This document shows positions 7,819 through 16,024 of a stretch of DNA of 27,714 nucleotides, in pieces. The stretch is from the NCBI GenBank assembly GCA_002402315.1, contig DHFP01000215.1:1-27714 (forward strand), read 5' to 3'. The DNA comes from Clostridiales bacterium UBA4821 (lineage in GTDB: Bacteria; Bacillota; Clostridia; Acetivibrionales; UBA4821). Position 1 is the first letter of the stretch. Each line of letters begins with the position of its first letter. Below the pieces are notes generated by a model. The model saw only the letters and a list, made by a program, of their open reading frames with translations, was not told where the DNA came from and made no database searches. Both the position numbers and the translations under genes were made by a program.

Positions 7819-9486
7819 GTGTCGAACAAGAAAAGTAAACTAAAGATAATTCCGCTGGGCGGACTCAACGAGATTGGTAAGAATTTGACTGTTTTTGAAT
7901 ACGGAGAAGATATTTTCATAGTAGACTGCGGTCTTGCATTTCCAGAGGATGAAATGTTGGGTATAGATTTGGTAATTCCGGATGTAACCTATCTAATTAA
8001 AAACAGAGATAGGATAAAGGGAATTGTAATTACTCATGGGCATGAGGATCACATTGGTGCACTTCCATATGTACTTAAAGATATTAATGTGCCAGTATAC
8101 GGGACGCGGCTCGCCCTGGGGTTAGTAGAAAATAAACTTGAGGAGCATGGAATGCTTCGCCAGGTATCTCTTAACACTATAAAACCTGGTGATATGATTA
8201 GTCTTGGTGCTTTTAAAATTGAATTTATACGCTCCAACCATAGTATTGCAGATGCAGTAGCACTGGCTATTTTTACACCGGTTGGAACTATTGTTCATAC
8301 ATCCGACTTTAAGGTGGACTTTACGCCAATTGATGGAGATGTTATTGACCTGGTTCGTTTTGCCGAGCTGGGAAGGCAAGGTGTGCTGGCCCTTCTTGCT
8401 GATAGTACCAATGCCGAGAGGCAAGGTTATACCATGTCTGAAAAGACAGTAGGTCAGTCTTTTGATGAGCTATTTATGAACTGTAATCAGAGAATTATAG
8501 TTGCTACATTTGCATCAAACATTCACAGGGTTCAGCAGGTAGTAAACGCTGCTGTAAAATACGGTCGTAAGATTTCTATTTGTGGCCGCAGCATGGTCAA
8601 TGTAGTAAACGTGGCTGTAAAACTGGGTTACATGAATGTTCCGGAAGGCGTATTTATTGATGTGGATGAGATTCAGAGGTATAAGCCTAATCAGCTTGTA
8701 GTTATAACTACAGGGAGCCAGGGAGAACCCATGTCTGCATTGTCAAGGATGGCATCATCAGACCATAAGAAGGTTGAAATTATGACCGGGGATAGAGTTA
8801 TTATTTCAGCCTCACCTATACCGGGTAATGAAAAGTTAGTGTCAAGGGTAATAAATGATTTATTTAAAAAAGGTGCAGAGGTAATTTACCATGCTATAAT
8901 GGATACCCATGTGTCCGGGCATGCATGTCAGGAAGAGCTAAAACTTATTCATACATTGATAAGACCCAAATACTTTATACCTGTTCATGGTGAGTACCGC
9001 CATCTTAGACAGCATGCAACGCTTGCAGAAAAATTAGGAATGCCTAATGAGAATATTTTTATAATGGATATTGGAAAAGTTCTGGAATTAACTGCAAATT
9101 CAGCTAGAATGAATGGCAGTGTAACATCGGGTAAGGTTTTGGTTGACGGCTTAGGGGTAGGGGATGTCGGTAATATTGTACTTAGAGATAGAAAGCATCT
9201 TGCTCAGGATGGACTGATAATTGTAGTAGTTACTATAGACGGAGATAAAGGGTGTGTAATAGCAGGACCCGACGTAATTTCAAGAGGATTTGTATACGTA
9301 AGGGAATCTGAGGACTTGATGGAGGAAATCAGGAGGATTATTAAAGGAAGATTAATAGAGTGTGAAGCTAAGAAAATTACTGATTGGTCCACATTGAAAA
9401 ATAATATCAAAGAAGGCTTGAGAGAGTTTCTGTACGAAAAGACCAAGAGAAAACCGATGATTTTACCTATAATTATGGAGATATAA
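7819..9486 (+). CDS. rnj: Ribonuclease J
   Basis: Metallo-beta-lactamase/beta-CASP nuclease for mRNA decay and rRNA maturation, with endonuclease and 5'-to-3' exonuclease activity in characterised members. I place the start at the GTG at 7819 because GGAGG (7807-7811) precedes it at good spacing; an in-frame TTG 30 nt upstream has no such site. This gives 555 aa, the usual length. The HxHxDH metal motif THGHEDHIG lies at about residues 72-80. Further motifs are HSIADAVAL, LADSTNAER, the beta-CASP stretch GRSMVNVV, TGSQGEP and VHGEYRHL. The C-terminal domain follows to the end. The gene ends inside the palindrome shared with the convergent phoR. Confidence 0.95.
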   Translation: MSNKKSKLKIIPLGGLNEIGKNLTVFEYGEDIFIVDCGLAFPEDEMLGIDLVIPDVTYLIKNRDRIKGIVITHGHEDHIGALPYVLKDINVPVYGTRLALGLVENKLEEHGMLRQVSLNTIKPGDMISLGAFKIEFIRSNHSIADAVALAIFTPVGTIVHTSDFKVDFTPIDGDVIDLVRFAELGRQGVLALLADSTNAERQGYTMSEKTVGQSFDELFMNCNQRIIVATFASNIHRVQQVVNAAVKYGRKISICGRSMVNVVNVAVKLGYMNVPEGVFIDVDEIQRYKPNQLVVITTGSQGEPMSALSRMASSDHKKVEIMTGDRVIISASPIPGNEKLVSRVINDLFKKGAEVIYHAIMDTHVSGHACQEELKLIHTLIRPKYFIPVHGEYRHLRQHATLAEKLGMPNENIFIMDIGKVLELTANSARMNGSVTSGKVLVDGLGVGDVGNIVLRDRKHLAQDGLIIVVVTIDGDKGCVIAGPDVISRGFVYVRESEDLMEEIRRIIKGRLIECEAKKITDWSTLKNNIKEGLREFLYEKTKRKPMILPIIMEI

Positions 9487-9524
9487 AATTGAGGAGCTTA
9501 AGCTCCTCAATTTTATATCTCCAT
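9475..9524. terminator. 50-bp perfect palindrome between convergent rnj and phoR
   Basis: Bases 9475-9499 and 9500-9524 are exact reverse complements with no spacer, centred on CTTAAG. The rnj stop (9484-9486) lies inside it, and its right end touches the phoR stop (9524-9526). A hairpin from either strand has a GC-rich inner part (GAGGAGC/GCTCCTC) and an AT-rich outer part, so it most likely ends transcription in both directions. Confidence 0.8.
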
Positions 9525-10681
9525 TAACATGGCAATGTCACAATAAATTCCGTTCCTTTTCCAAGTTCGCTGTAAACCTTAATGTTGCCATTGCAGAGGT
9601 TTACTATATGTTTAACTATTGATAGACCAAGTCCTGTCCCGCCAAGACTTCTTGAACGTCCCTTGTTTACTCTATAGAATCTCTCATAAATCCTTGACAA
9701 ATGCTCGCTTGGAATTCCTATTCCCGTATCCTTAAAGGACATTACCACGTCTCCGCCGACCCTGGAAGCCTTTATGGTTATCAAGCTTCCTTCCGAAGAG
9801 TATTTTATGGAGTTATCCACAAGGTTTAATACAAGCTGCATAATCCTATATTTATTGGCCTGAATTCTGACGTTAGGTTCTATTTCGGTGTTTATGGTTA
9901 TGTTTTTCTTCTCAGCTTGACCCTGCAAGATATTTAGAGAATCAGAAACTATACTTTCAAATGGTACGTTTGCTATGTCTACATCCTGTTTCATGGTTTC
10001 AATTTCCGATAGTGCTAAAATATCATTAATGAGGAGAAAGAGTCTTTCGGCTTCAATATCAATAATATCAAGAAATTTATGTGCAACTTGAGAATCATTA
10101 ATTGCCCCATGTTTCAGGGTTTCAATAAATCCCCTGATTGAAGTAAGCGGAGTTTTGAGTTCATGAGTGACATTGGAGACAAATTCCGAGCCAATTTCTT
10201 CAAGATTTTTCATAGCAGTAATATCTTCTATGAATAATATTGCTCCAAGTACATCTTGGTCGGATTTTATAGGATTTGTATTTATTTTTAGTATCTTTGC
10301 AGGCTTTTTAAGTGTAAATTCTTCCGAAAACGAACAATCTTCGCTAATAGTTTTCTCAATAAGACTGCAAATAGATTCATCATTTATGAGAGTTCTGATA
10401 TCCTGATTAATGTTATTTGCAGAATGGAGTGAAAAGATTTCTCTGGCAAATGGGTTTACTACAATAGCCTGTAGAGACTTATTAACTGCTATCAGACCGT
10501 CAGGGAGGCTATTGATGATTAATTCAAGTTTTTGAATCCGGGTTTTAAGGCTATCAATTACAGAACTGTTGTCAGTACGTTCAAGTATGTTATTGTGCTT
10601 CACCGGTTTTCGAAACCTAAATAAAAGCCCTGCTATTAGCAGAGCAAAGACTGACAAAGCAATATAAATTAAAAAGGACAC
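9524..10681 (-). CDS. phoR: PhoR-type sensor histidine kinase
   Basis: 385 aa. One N-terminal membrane segment (about residues 3-22) is followed by a linker, a PAS-like domain (about 50-140), HisKA with phospho-acceptor His163 in VTHELKTPLT, and HATPase_c with LVLNLVDNSIKYS (N box), DTGIGIP (G1) and GGTGLGLSIV (G2). It starts at a GTG overlapping the end of the regulator gene by 13 bp. With a single membrane segment and no extracytoplasmic domain it resembles the E. coli PhoR layout more than Bacillus PhoR, so sensing is probably cytoplasmic or through a partner. No pst or phoU genes are adjacent, so the phosphate role is inferred from family resemblance only. Confidence 0.85.
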   Translation of the reverse strand: MSFLIYIALSVFALLIAGLLFRFRKPVKHNNILERTDNSSVIDSLKTRIQKLELIINSLPDGLIAVNKSLQAIVVNPFAREIFSLHSANNINQDIRTLINDESICSLIEKTISEDCSFSEEFTLKKPAKILKINTNPIKSDQDVLGAILFIEDITAMKNLEEIGSEFVSNVTHELKTPLTSIRGFIETLKHGAINDSQVAHKFLDIIDIEAERLFLLINDILALSEIETMKQDVDIANVPFESIVSDSLNILQGQAEKKNITINTEIEPNVRIQANKYRIMQLVLNLVDNSIKYSSEGSLITIKASRVGGDVVMSFKDTGIGIPSEHLSRIYERFYRVNKGRSRSLGGTGLGLSIVKHIVNLCNGNIKVYSELGKGTEFIVTLPC

Positions 10682-11388
10682 TCTCTATCACCCTTATCTG
10701 CAAATTTATATCCGATTCCTCTTACCGTTTCTATATAAGTTGGATTGCTATCATCATCTTCTATTTTCTGTCTAAGATATCTTATATGAACATCAACAGT
10801 TCTGGTTTCCCCAAAGTAGTCAAAACCCCAAACCTTTTCCAGCAGCAGCTCACGAGACATTACAATTCCAGGGTTTAATGCAAGCAGCTTTAGAAGTTCA
10901 TATTCTTTTAGCGGTAAATCAATTTTTACACCGTTTTTGGTCACTTCATGCCTGTTGCAGTCTATAACGATGTCTCCACACTTAATAATGGTTTCATCTG
11001 CATTTATTGATGTGTGGCATCTTCTAAAGAGAGCTTTAACTCTTGCCATTAACTCCCTAACACTAAAGGGTTTGGTTATATAATCATCGGCGCCAAGCTC
11101 AAGACCTAATACCCTATCAAATTCTTCACCCTTAGCTGTAAGTATAATTATTGGAATATTTTTGGCTTTAGGGTTTGATCTAAGTTTACGGCATACATCA
11201 AGACCATCTATATCTGGCAGCATAATATCCAGGATAAACATATCCGGTCTGTCAAACTCATAGTGAGATAAGGCAGATTCACCGTCACTAAACACAGACA
11301 CCTTGTAGCCTGTTGTTTCAAGGTTATATTTGATAAGCTGCTGAATGTGTTGCTCATCTTCCACAACATAAATCAATTCTTTAGACAT
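10669..11388 (-). CDS. phoB: PhoB/PhoP-type response regulator (OmpR family)
   Basis: 239 aa. The receiver domain has the acidic pair Glu10-Asp11, phospho-acceptor Asp54 in FILDIMLPD, Thr84 and Lys106 (ITKPFS). A C-terminal OmpR-type winged helix follows, with EYELLKLLALNPG, WGFDYFGETRTVDVHI and ETVRGIGYKF. A clear ribosome site (TGGAGGC on the minus strand) sits a few bases before the ATG at 11388. It is co-transcribed with the overlapping kinase gene. It could equally serve another stimulus; the partner and the target genes are not in view. Confidence 0.87.
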   Translation of the reverse strand: MSKELIYVVEDEQHIQQLIKYNLETTGYKVSVFSDGESALSHYEFDRPDMFILDIMLPDIDGLDVCRKLRSNPKAKNIPIIILTAKGEEFDRVLGLELGADDYITKPFSVRELMARVKALFRRCHTSINADETIIKCGDIVIDCNRHEVTKNGVKIDLPLKEYELLKLLALNPGIVMSRELLLEKVWGFDYFGETRTVDVHIRYLRQKIEDDDSNPTYIETVRGIGYKFADKGDRECPF

Positions 11389-11437
11389 ATTGCCTCCAAA
11401 ATACAGTGAGATTTGAATAGATATGGCTTATATTATA

Positions 11438-11466
11438 AGTATAAAATCATTTAGACTTTTTTACAA
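11438..11466 (-). promoter_or_regulatory. Candidate phoB promoter
   Basis: On the minus strand TTGTAA (11466-11461) and TATACT (11443-11438) are separated by exactly 17 bp, about 50 nt before the phoB ATG. Opposite, a TATAAT at 11486-11491 on the plus strand has no good -35, so I do not assign a fabI promoter. Confidence 0.5.
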
Positions 11467-11675
11467 GACAAAGGATTATTTTAAGTATAATACTAACTAT
11501 ACGTTAAAACACAAATTTTGCATAGGGTAAGGTAAAACTATAAATGAGTAATCCATAAAATATATTCATGTTGAATTTGGAATAAGTGTATGATAACATT
11601 TTTAAGTCAAGCAATATTAGATTAGATAATTAATAATATTATGAAATAGGGTGTTTTAAAGGAGGCAAATTCAAG

Positions 11676-12440
11676 ATGATTTTAAAAGGTAAGAACATTC
11701 TTATAATGGGTTTGAGAAACAAGTGGAGTATTGCCTGGGGGGCGGCCCAATCAGCACAGGAACAGGGGGCAAATCTAATATTTACATACCTATCTGAAGA
11801 GAAAAGGGAGAGTATTGAAAAGCTGCTTGACTCAATACCAGGTGCAATACTTTATTCATGCGATGTATCAAAGGATGATGATATAACCAGATTGTTTGAA
11901 ACATTAAAGAAGGATTATGGTGTTATTCACGGCGTGCTTCACAGTATAGCACATGCAAATACAAAGGACCTGCACAATGATTTTGTAAATACATCAAGAG
12001 ATGGTTTTGCACACGCAAATAACGTAAGCGCATACTCACTTGTTGCAGTGTCCAAAGCAGCCCAGGATGTGATGACAGAAGGCGGGGGTATTGTAACGTT
12101 GACTTACCTTGGAGCTGAAAAGGTTATGCCAAACTATAATGTTATGGGAGTAGCAAAGGCTGCACTTGAATGTAGTGTACGTTATTTGGCAAGTGACCTT
12201 GGACCAAAGAATATCAGGGTAAATGCTGTTTCGGCAGGTCCAATAAAGACACTCTCGGCAAGAGGTGTCAAAGACCTGGATAGGATACTTGAAGCGGTTG
12301 AAACTAAAGCGCCATTAAGAAGAAACGTTGATGCAAAAGAGGTAGGAGATGTAGTAACTTTCTTAATGAGTGATATGTCACGCGGAGTTACTGGTGAAGT
12401 GATCTATGTAGATAGTGGCTATAATGTAATGGGGATTTAA
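11676..12440 (+). CDS. fabI: Enoyl-[acyl-carrier-protein] reductase (NADH)
   Basis: Last step of each fatty-acid elongation cycle. It is a 254-aa short-chain dehydrogenase of the FabI class. The nucleotide-binding start is MGLRNKWSIAWG. The catalytic pair is Tyr154 and Lys161 in YNVMGVAK (Y-x6-K), preceded by Tyr144. SAGPIKTLSA and GEVIYVDSGYN are also typical. Ala92 in HSIAHAN occupies the place of E. coli Gly93, the triclosan-linked residue; Ala is usual in Firmicutes FabI. AAAGGAGGC (about 11659-11667) marks the start. It stands alone with no other fab genes nearby. The heptad repeats and a terminator-like hairpin follow. Confidence 0.93.
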   Translation: MILKGKNILIMGLRNKWSIAWGAAQSAQEQGANLIFTYLSEEKRESIEKLLDSIPGAILYSCDVSKDDDITRLFETLKKDYGVIHGVLHSIAHANTKDLHNDFVNTSRDGFAHANNVSAYSLVAVSKAAQDVMTEGGGIVTLTYLGAEKVMPNYNVMGVAKAALECSVRYLASDLGPKNIRVNAVSAGPIKTLSARGVKDLDRILEAVETKAPLRRNVDAKEVGDVVTFLMSDMSRGVTGEVIYVDSGYNVMGI

Positions 12441-12445
12441 AACCC

Positions 12446-12475
12446 AGTCCTGAGTGCTGAGTCCTGAGTCCTGAG
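12446..12475 (+). repeat. Heptad array AGTCCTG (four units), inverted relative to 12828-12897
   Basis: Four tandem 7-bp units (12446, 12453, 12460, 12467) plus AG; the second unit has one change (AGTGCTG). The unit is the reverse complement of a rotation of the ACTCAGG array inside the next gene. Confidence 0.9.
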
Positions 12476-12502
12476 AAATTAGGGATTCAGGATTAAGTTT
12501 TT
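12469..12502 (+). terminator. Weak terminator-like hairpin after fabI
   Basis: TCCTGAG (12469-12475), the last heptad, pairs with TTCAGGA (12486-12492) including one G-U pair, with a 10-nt loop. Five Ts follow at 12498-12502. The stem is short, and this is one of two mutually exclusive pairings available to this heptad array. Confidence 0.35.
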
Positions 12503-12545
12503 ATGGGGATTATGGGGGGCTTAGTAAAATAAGGAATGATGGTTT

Positions 12546-14195
12546 ATGATTGAAAATAAATTTTCACTTAGAATAATTGAAGACCGACAGGCTTCAGAGT
12601 ATGAAGTTGCCAAAGGAACAACCCTTCTTGAAACAATCAAGGAGGCTGGTTTTTTAATGCCTTCTCCTTGCGGCGGTAACGGAAAATGCGGCAAATGTAA
12701 GGTGGCTTTAGTGGGAAATAATCTACCTGAACCAACTTTAGAGGAACTAGACCTTCTAACCCCAAAGGAAATAGAGAATGGCTACAGACTGGCATGTAAG
12801 GTTATCTTAAATAATAATCTAACTATTACTCAGGACTCAGGACTCAGGACTCAGGACTATGGTGTTTATACTCAGGACTCAGGACTCAGGACTCAGGACT
12901 CTGATGTTTTGGGTTTGGCAATAGATATTGGAACGACTACGGTTGCTATGTATTTGGTGCGGCTGGACAATGGCGAGGTTCTAAAAGCCGGGTCTTCTCT
13001 TAATCCTCAAATAATAAACGGTGCAGATGTAATATCAAGAATACATTATATAGGCAGCAGCAGGTATAGGCTTGAAGAGATGAGAACTCTCATAATATCC
13101 AGTATTAACAGTATGATTAATAATTTACTTCAAGCTGCCGGGATTGATAAAAACTCAATTACGAAAGTAGTGGTGAGCGGCAACACAATTATGCTGCATT
13201 TATTACTCGGATTAAATGTTGAAGGTATTGGAGTATATCCTTATACACCATCAACAACAGAGATGACGGTTAAAAATTCGCAGGATGCAGGTATAGAAGT
13301 GAATCCAATGGGAGAAATAATAATTCTTCCATCTGTTTCTGCTTTTATTGGAGCAGATACTTTATCGGGAATAATTGCTACCGGAATGTATAAATCGGAT
13401 GATTATTGCTTGCTTATTGATTTAGGCACAAATGGAGAAATGGTATTGGGGAATAAAGACAGGTTGATTGCCTGCTCGGCAGCCATGGGACCGGCATTTG
13501 AAGGTGCGAATATAGAATTCGGGACAGCAAGTGTAGAGGGAGCTATTGATAAGGTTGTAATAAACCAGAATGGTTTATTCTACTCAACAATTTTTAATGC
13601 CAGACCAATAGGTATATGTGGTTCCGGTGTTATAGATGCAGCAGCAGAATTGCTGAAAGCGGGGGTAATAGACTTTAGAGGGAGGATGCTGTATAAGGAT
13701 TGGCCGGAAGAATCATATGTGTCAAGCCATCTAGCCAAAAGAATGAGTAAGTATAAAGGACAACCAGCTTTTGTATTAACTGAAGGGGAAGGGAGAAATA
13801 ATATAGTCATTACCCAGCAGGATGTCAGACAGGTGCAATTGTCTAAGGCTGCAGTTGCAGTTGGTATAAGTACTTTAATGGAGAAATTGGGAGTAAAATT
13901 CAGAAATATTAAAAAAGTATATCTTGCAGGAGGCTTTGGCAGTTTTATAAATATAGAAAATGCTGTTAAAATAGGGTTGATTCCGGAAAAACTAAAGGGT
14001 AAAATATTTCCATCAGGAAATACGTCTGCAATTGGAGCAATAAAGTGCCTTGTTAGTCCGGAGCTGATTTATGACTATATAGAAGTGAGTAAGAGAGTCG
14101 AATATTTTGACTTGAATAGTATAATAGATTTCCAGAATAAGTACGTAGATAATATAAATTTTAGGAGGAGCAATAGTGGACAGGAAAAAATGTGA
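12546..14195 (+). CDS. RACo-like 2Fe-2S ferredoxin / ASKHA-domain (DUF4445) protein
   Basis: 549 aa. The N-terminal plant-type ferredoxin domain has Cys42-x5-Cys48-x2-Cys51-x32-Cys84. A short linker (95-119) is made of the heptapeptide TQDSGLR and variants, encoded by the 7-bp repeats. An ASKHA ATPase-like domain follows, with AIDIGTTTVAMYLV, LIDLGTNGEMVLG, GSGVIDAAAELL and YLAGGFGSF. The family includes RACo, which uses ATP to reduce Co(II) corrinoid proteins back to Co(I). No corrinoid protein or methyltransferase lies within the window, so the substrate is unknown. Only AAGGA (12531-12535) serves as a ribosome site. It overlaps the next gene by 20 bp. Confidence 0.85.
   Translation: MIENKFSLRIIEDRQASEYEVAKGTTLLETIKEAGFLMPSPCGGNGKCGKCKVALVGNNLPEPTLEELDLLTPKEIENGYRLACKVILNNNLTITQDSGLRTQDYGVYTQDSGLRTQDSDVLGLAIDIGTTTVAMYLVRLDNGEVLKAGSSLNPQIINGADVISRIHYIGSSRYRLEEMRTLIISSINSMINNLLQAAGIDKNSITKVVVSGNTIMLHLLLGLNVEGIGVYPYTPSTTEMTVKNSQDAGIEVNPMGEIIILPSVSAFIGADTLSGIIATGMYKSDDYCLLIDLGTNGEMVLGNKDRLIACSAAMGPAFEGANIEFGTASVEGAIDKVVINQNGLFYSTIFNARPIGICGSGVIDAAAELLKAGVIDFRGRMLYKDWPEESYVSSHLAKRMSKYKGQPAFVLTEGEGRNNIVITQQDVRQVQLSKAAVAVGISTLMEKLGVKFRNIKKVYLAGGFGSFINIENAVKIGLIPEKLKGKIFPSGNTSAIGAIKCLVSPELIYDYIEVSKRVEYFDLNSIIDFQNKYVDNINFRRSNSGQEKM
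12828..12900 (+). repeat. In-frame heptad array ACTCAGG inside the RACo-like gene
   Basis: Four perfect units (12828-12855), two diverged units (12856-12869), four perfect units (12870-12897), then a partial unit. Because 7 is not a multiple of 3, every 21 bp encodes TQDSGLR, and all three forward frames read rotations of it without a stop. The reverse orientation would place TGA in every frame. Confidence 0.95.
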
Positions 14196-14718
14196 GTTTT
14201 GTGGTGAAGAAATACATATTAATTCTAAAAGATGTCCATTCTGTGGAAGTATTATGAAGGATATATCCCAGGATACAGGTTTTGAAATTCCACCCGTACC
14301 GATAGAGCTCAATGAAGAGAAAAATGATGAGCAGCACCAGCAAAACCCGGGTAATCAGAATGCTTTTTTTAATGAGAGAAAGGATGATAAGGTAGAGCAA
14401 GGTCCGGTTGTCTATGGGGACAAGAGGGACAGAAACATCTATGTTGACCGGATGGTACGGCCATTGAGTAACTCAATAAAAGTATTCCTTGCCGCATTAT
14501 CTGCTTTTCCTCCAGGCGTTGGTCAGTTGATAGGAATAATAGCTTCGATAGTATTTATGTCGGAAGAAGATAGTCCGGATCGGAAATCATATGGCAAGGC
14601 TTTGCTTGCTTCATCCCTAATATTCTTTGTGATATGGGGGATGGTAATTTGCTGTGCAATATTAGGTTTAGCCGGGATTGGCGAAATGATGAAAAATCCT
14701 GAGGAATATATTCCTTAA
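14176..14718 (+). CDS. Zinc-ribbon membrane protein, function unknown
   Basis: 180 aa. An N-terminal zinc ribbon has Cys6-x2-Cys9 and Cys20-x2-Cys23. A charged, Asn/Gln-rich linker (about 30-90) follows, then two hydrophobic segments at about 101-128 and 142-168 that should span the membrane. The GTG start is set by AGGAGGAG (14163-14170) inside the end of the preceding gene. Zinc-ribbon plus two membrane helices is common among uncharacterised Firmicutes proteins; no enzymatic motif is visible. It is part of the run of closely spaced genes from 12546. Confidence 0.8.
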   Translation: MDRKKCEFCGEEIHINSKRCPFCGSIMKDISQDTGFEIPPVPIELNEEKNDEQHQQNPGNQNAFFNERKDDKVEQGPVVYGDKRDRNIYVDRMVRPLSNSIKVFLAALSAFPPGVGQLIGIIASIVFMSEEDSPDRKSYGKALLASSLIFFVIWGMVICCAILGLAGIGEMMKNPEEYIP

Positions 14719-14734
14719 TAAAAGGTAATGTTAA

Positions 14735-15397
14735 ATGTGGTTTGAACAAGTTGCAAATTTTTTTGGATCTCTGGTTTGTCACCAGCTGCAAGAAAGAACA
14801 ATATTTTTGGATGGATTACCTTTACCTGTTTGTGCAAGGGATACAGGTATCTATCTTGGAATATTTGTCAGTATAATGTTTATAACTGTAACAAGAAGAT
14901 GGGATTCGGATAAACCGCCTGAGCTTAGGTATTCATTACTACTTTGCCTGGCAACAGTTCCAATGATGATAGATGGTGTAAGCTCCTATCTAGGGTTAAG
15001 AGAATCAAACAATTTTTTAAGAATCCTTACAGGAGGACTATTTGGCTTACCTATACCCTTGCTTTTAGCAGGTTTACAAAATTTTAAAATATACGAAAAG
15101 AACATAAAGCCGACTATAAGATCCTGGAGTGAGTTGGTATTGTTAACTGCCATAACTTTTATGTTTCTGGTAATGGTATATAGGGACATATTATTTCCAT
15201 GGCGGGCAATTTCTGTTTTAATAATTGGTACTATGTTATATTTTTTCTACTGGCTTGTTTTAACCGTAATATCATTTTCAAGTATTATTCCCAAATTATA
15301 TAGAAACGGCGCTGCAATTGTATTATTAAGTATTATTCTGGGAGTGATGTATTCCTTTAACAGGTTAATAATCTGTCCGTTAAAGAATCTACTCTAG
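14735..15397 (+). CDS. DUF2085 integral membrane protein
   Basis: 220 aa with about six hydrophobic segments (roughly 40-54, 67-83, 94-112, 132-150, 158-180 and 192-210). The DUF2085 signature is near the N terminus: CHQLQER at 15-21 and LPVCARDTGIY around 30-40. The conserved Cys/His residues suggest metal or redox binding, but no function is established for the family to my knowledge. The ribosome site (AAAGGTAA, about 14721-14728) is modest. It sits 16 bp after the zinc-ribbon gene and 11 bp before the cyclo-ligase gene. Confidence 0.8.
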   Translation: MWFEQVANFFGSLVCHQLQERTIFLDGLPLPVCARDTGIYLGIFVSIMFITVTRRWDSDKPPELRYSLLLCLATVPMMIDGVSSYLGLRESNNFLRILTGGLFGLPIPLLLAGLQNFKIYEKNIKPTIRSWSELVLLTAITFMFLVMVYRDILFPWRAISVLIIGTMLYFFYWLVLTVISFSSIIPKLYRNGAAIVLLSIILGVMYSFNRLIICPLKNLL

Positions 15398-15408
15398 CAG
15401 GTGATAGG

Positions 15409-15981
15409 ATGAAGGAAGAAAAGAAATATATCAGAAAGCTGATGATTGAAAGAAGAAGTAAGCTTACTTCTGATGAAGTTCAGAATAAAAGCAGAAGAAT
15501 TGTTGAAAGACTTAGAGGAACCAAGCAATATAAGAATTCAGATATAATTCTAGCATACATGAATACCAAAAATGAAGTGGTGACTACTGAACTCATTAAA
15601 CAAGCTATTGCTGAGGGTAAAACAATTTGTCTGCCTCTGGTTTTTAAAGATAAAAATGATATGGAGATATATAAGATAGAAAGCATTAATACTGATGTTC
15701 GAATTGGCAGTTACGGGATTTATGAACCTATTCCGGAGTCAACTACCAGGATAAGTGATGAAAAGATTCAGTTGATATTAGTTCCTGGAGTTGGGTTTGA
15801 TGTAAGAAAGAATAGAATAGGCTATGGAGGAGGATACTACGATAGGTTTATAGCTAAACTGAGCCTGGAAGTGCTCAAAGTTGCGTTAGCTTTTGATTTT
15901 CAGGTGCTCGATGAGATTCCGTCTGATAAATTGGATGCTAAAATGGATATTATAATTACTGAAAAAAGAATTTTAATATAG
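15409..15981 (+). CDS. 5-formyltetrahydrofolate cyclo-ligase
   Basis: ATP-dependent conversion of 5-formyl-THF to 5,10-methenyl-THF, recovering a storage or inhibitory folate for one-carbon metabolism. It has 190 aa, the usual size. The family signature is complete: LVPGVGFD (about 124-131) and RIGYGGGYYDRF (136-147), with an N-terminal basic helix bearing KLMIERR. The ribosome site is the AGGTGATAGG before the ATG. It is encoded in the same run as the RACo-like protein, which may hint at shared one-carbon metabolism but could be chance. Confidence 0.93.
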   Translation: MKEEKKYIRKLMIERRSKLTSDEVQNKSRRIVERLRGTKQYKNSDIILAYMNTKNEVVTTELIKQAIAEGKTICLPLVFKDKNDMEIYKIESINTDVRIGSYGIYEPIPESTTRISDEKIQLILVPGVGFDVRKNRIGYGGGYYDRFIAKLSLEVLKVALAFDFQVLDEIPSDKLDAKMDIIITEKRILI

Positions 15982-16024
15982 TAAATAGTAATTAATATGA
16001 ACTTATGGTTTGGGATGGTGGAAA

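Noticed and set aside
11482..11496. FapR-like operator between phoB and fabI (TAAGTAT/ATACTAA)
   Set aside because: The inverted repeat has a mismatch, sits far from fabI, coincides with a TATAAT-like sequence in AT-rich DNA, and does not match the consensus well enough.
12828..12900. CRISPR array
   Set aside because: The units are 7 bp, tandem and without spacers, and they are translated within a gene.
16010..16024. TTG start for the CorA gene
   Set aside because: It adds five residues with no ribosome site; the ATG at 16025 is the more ordinary choice.
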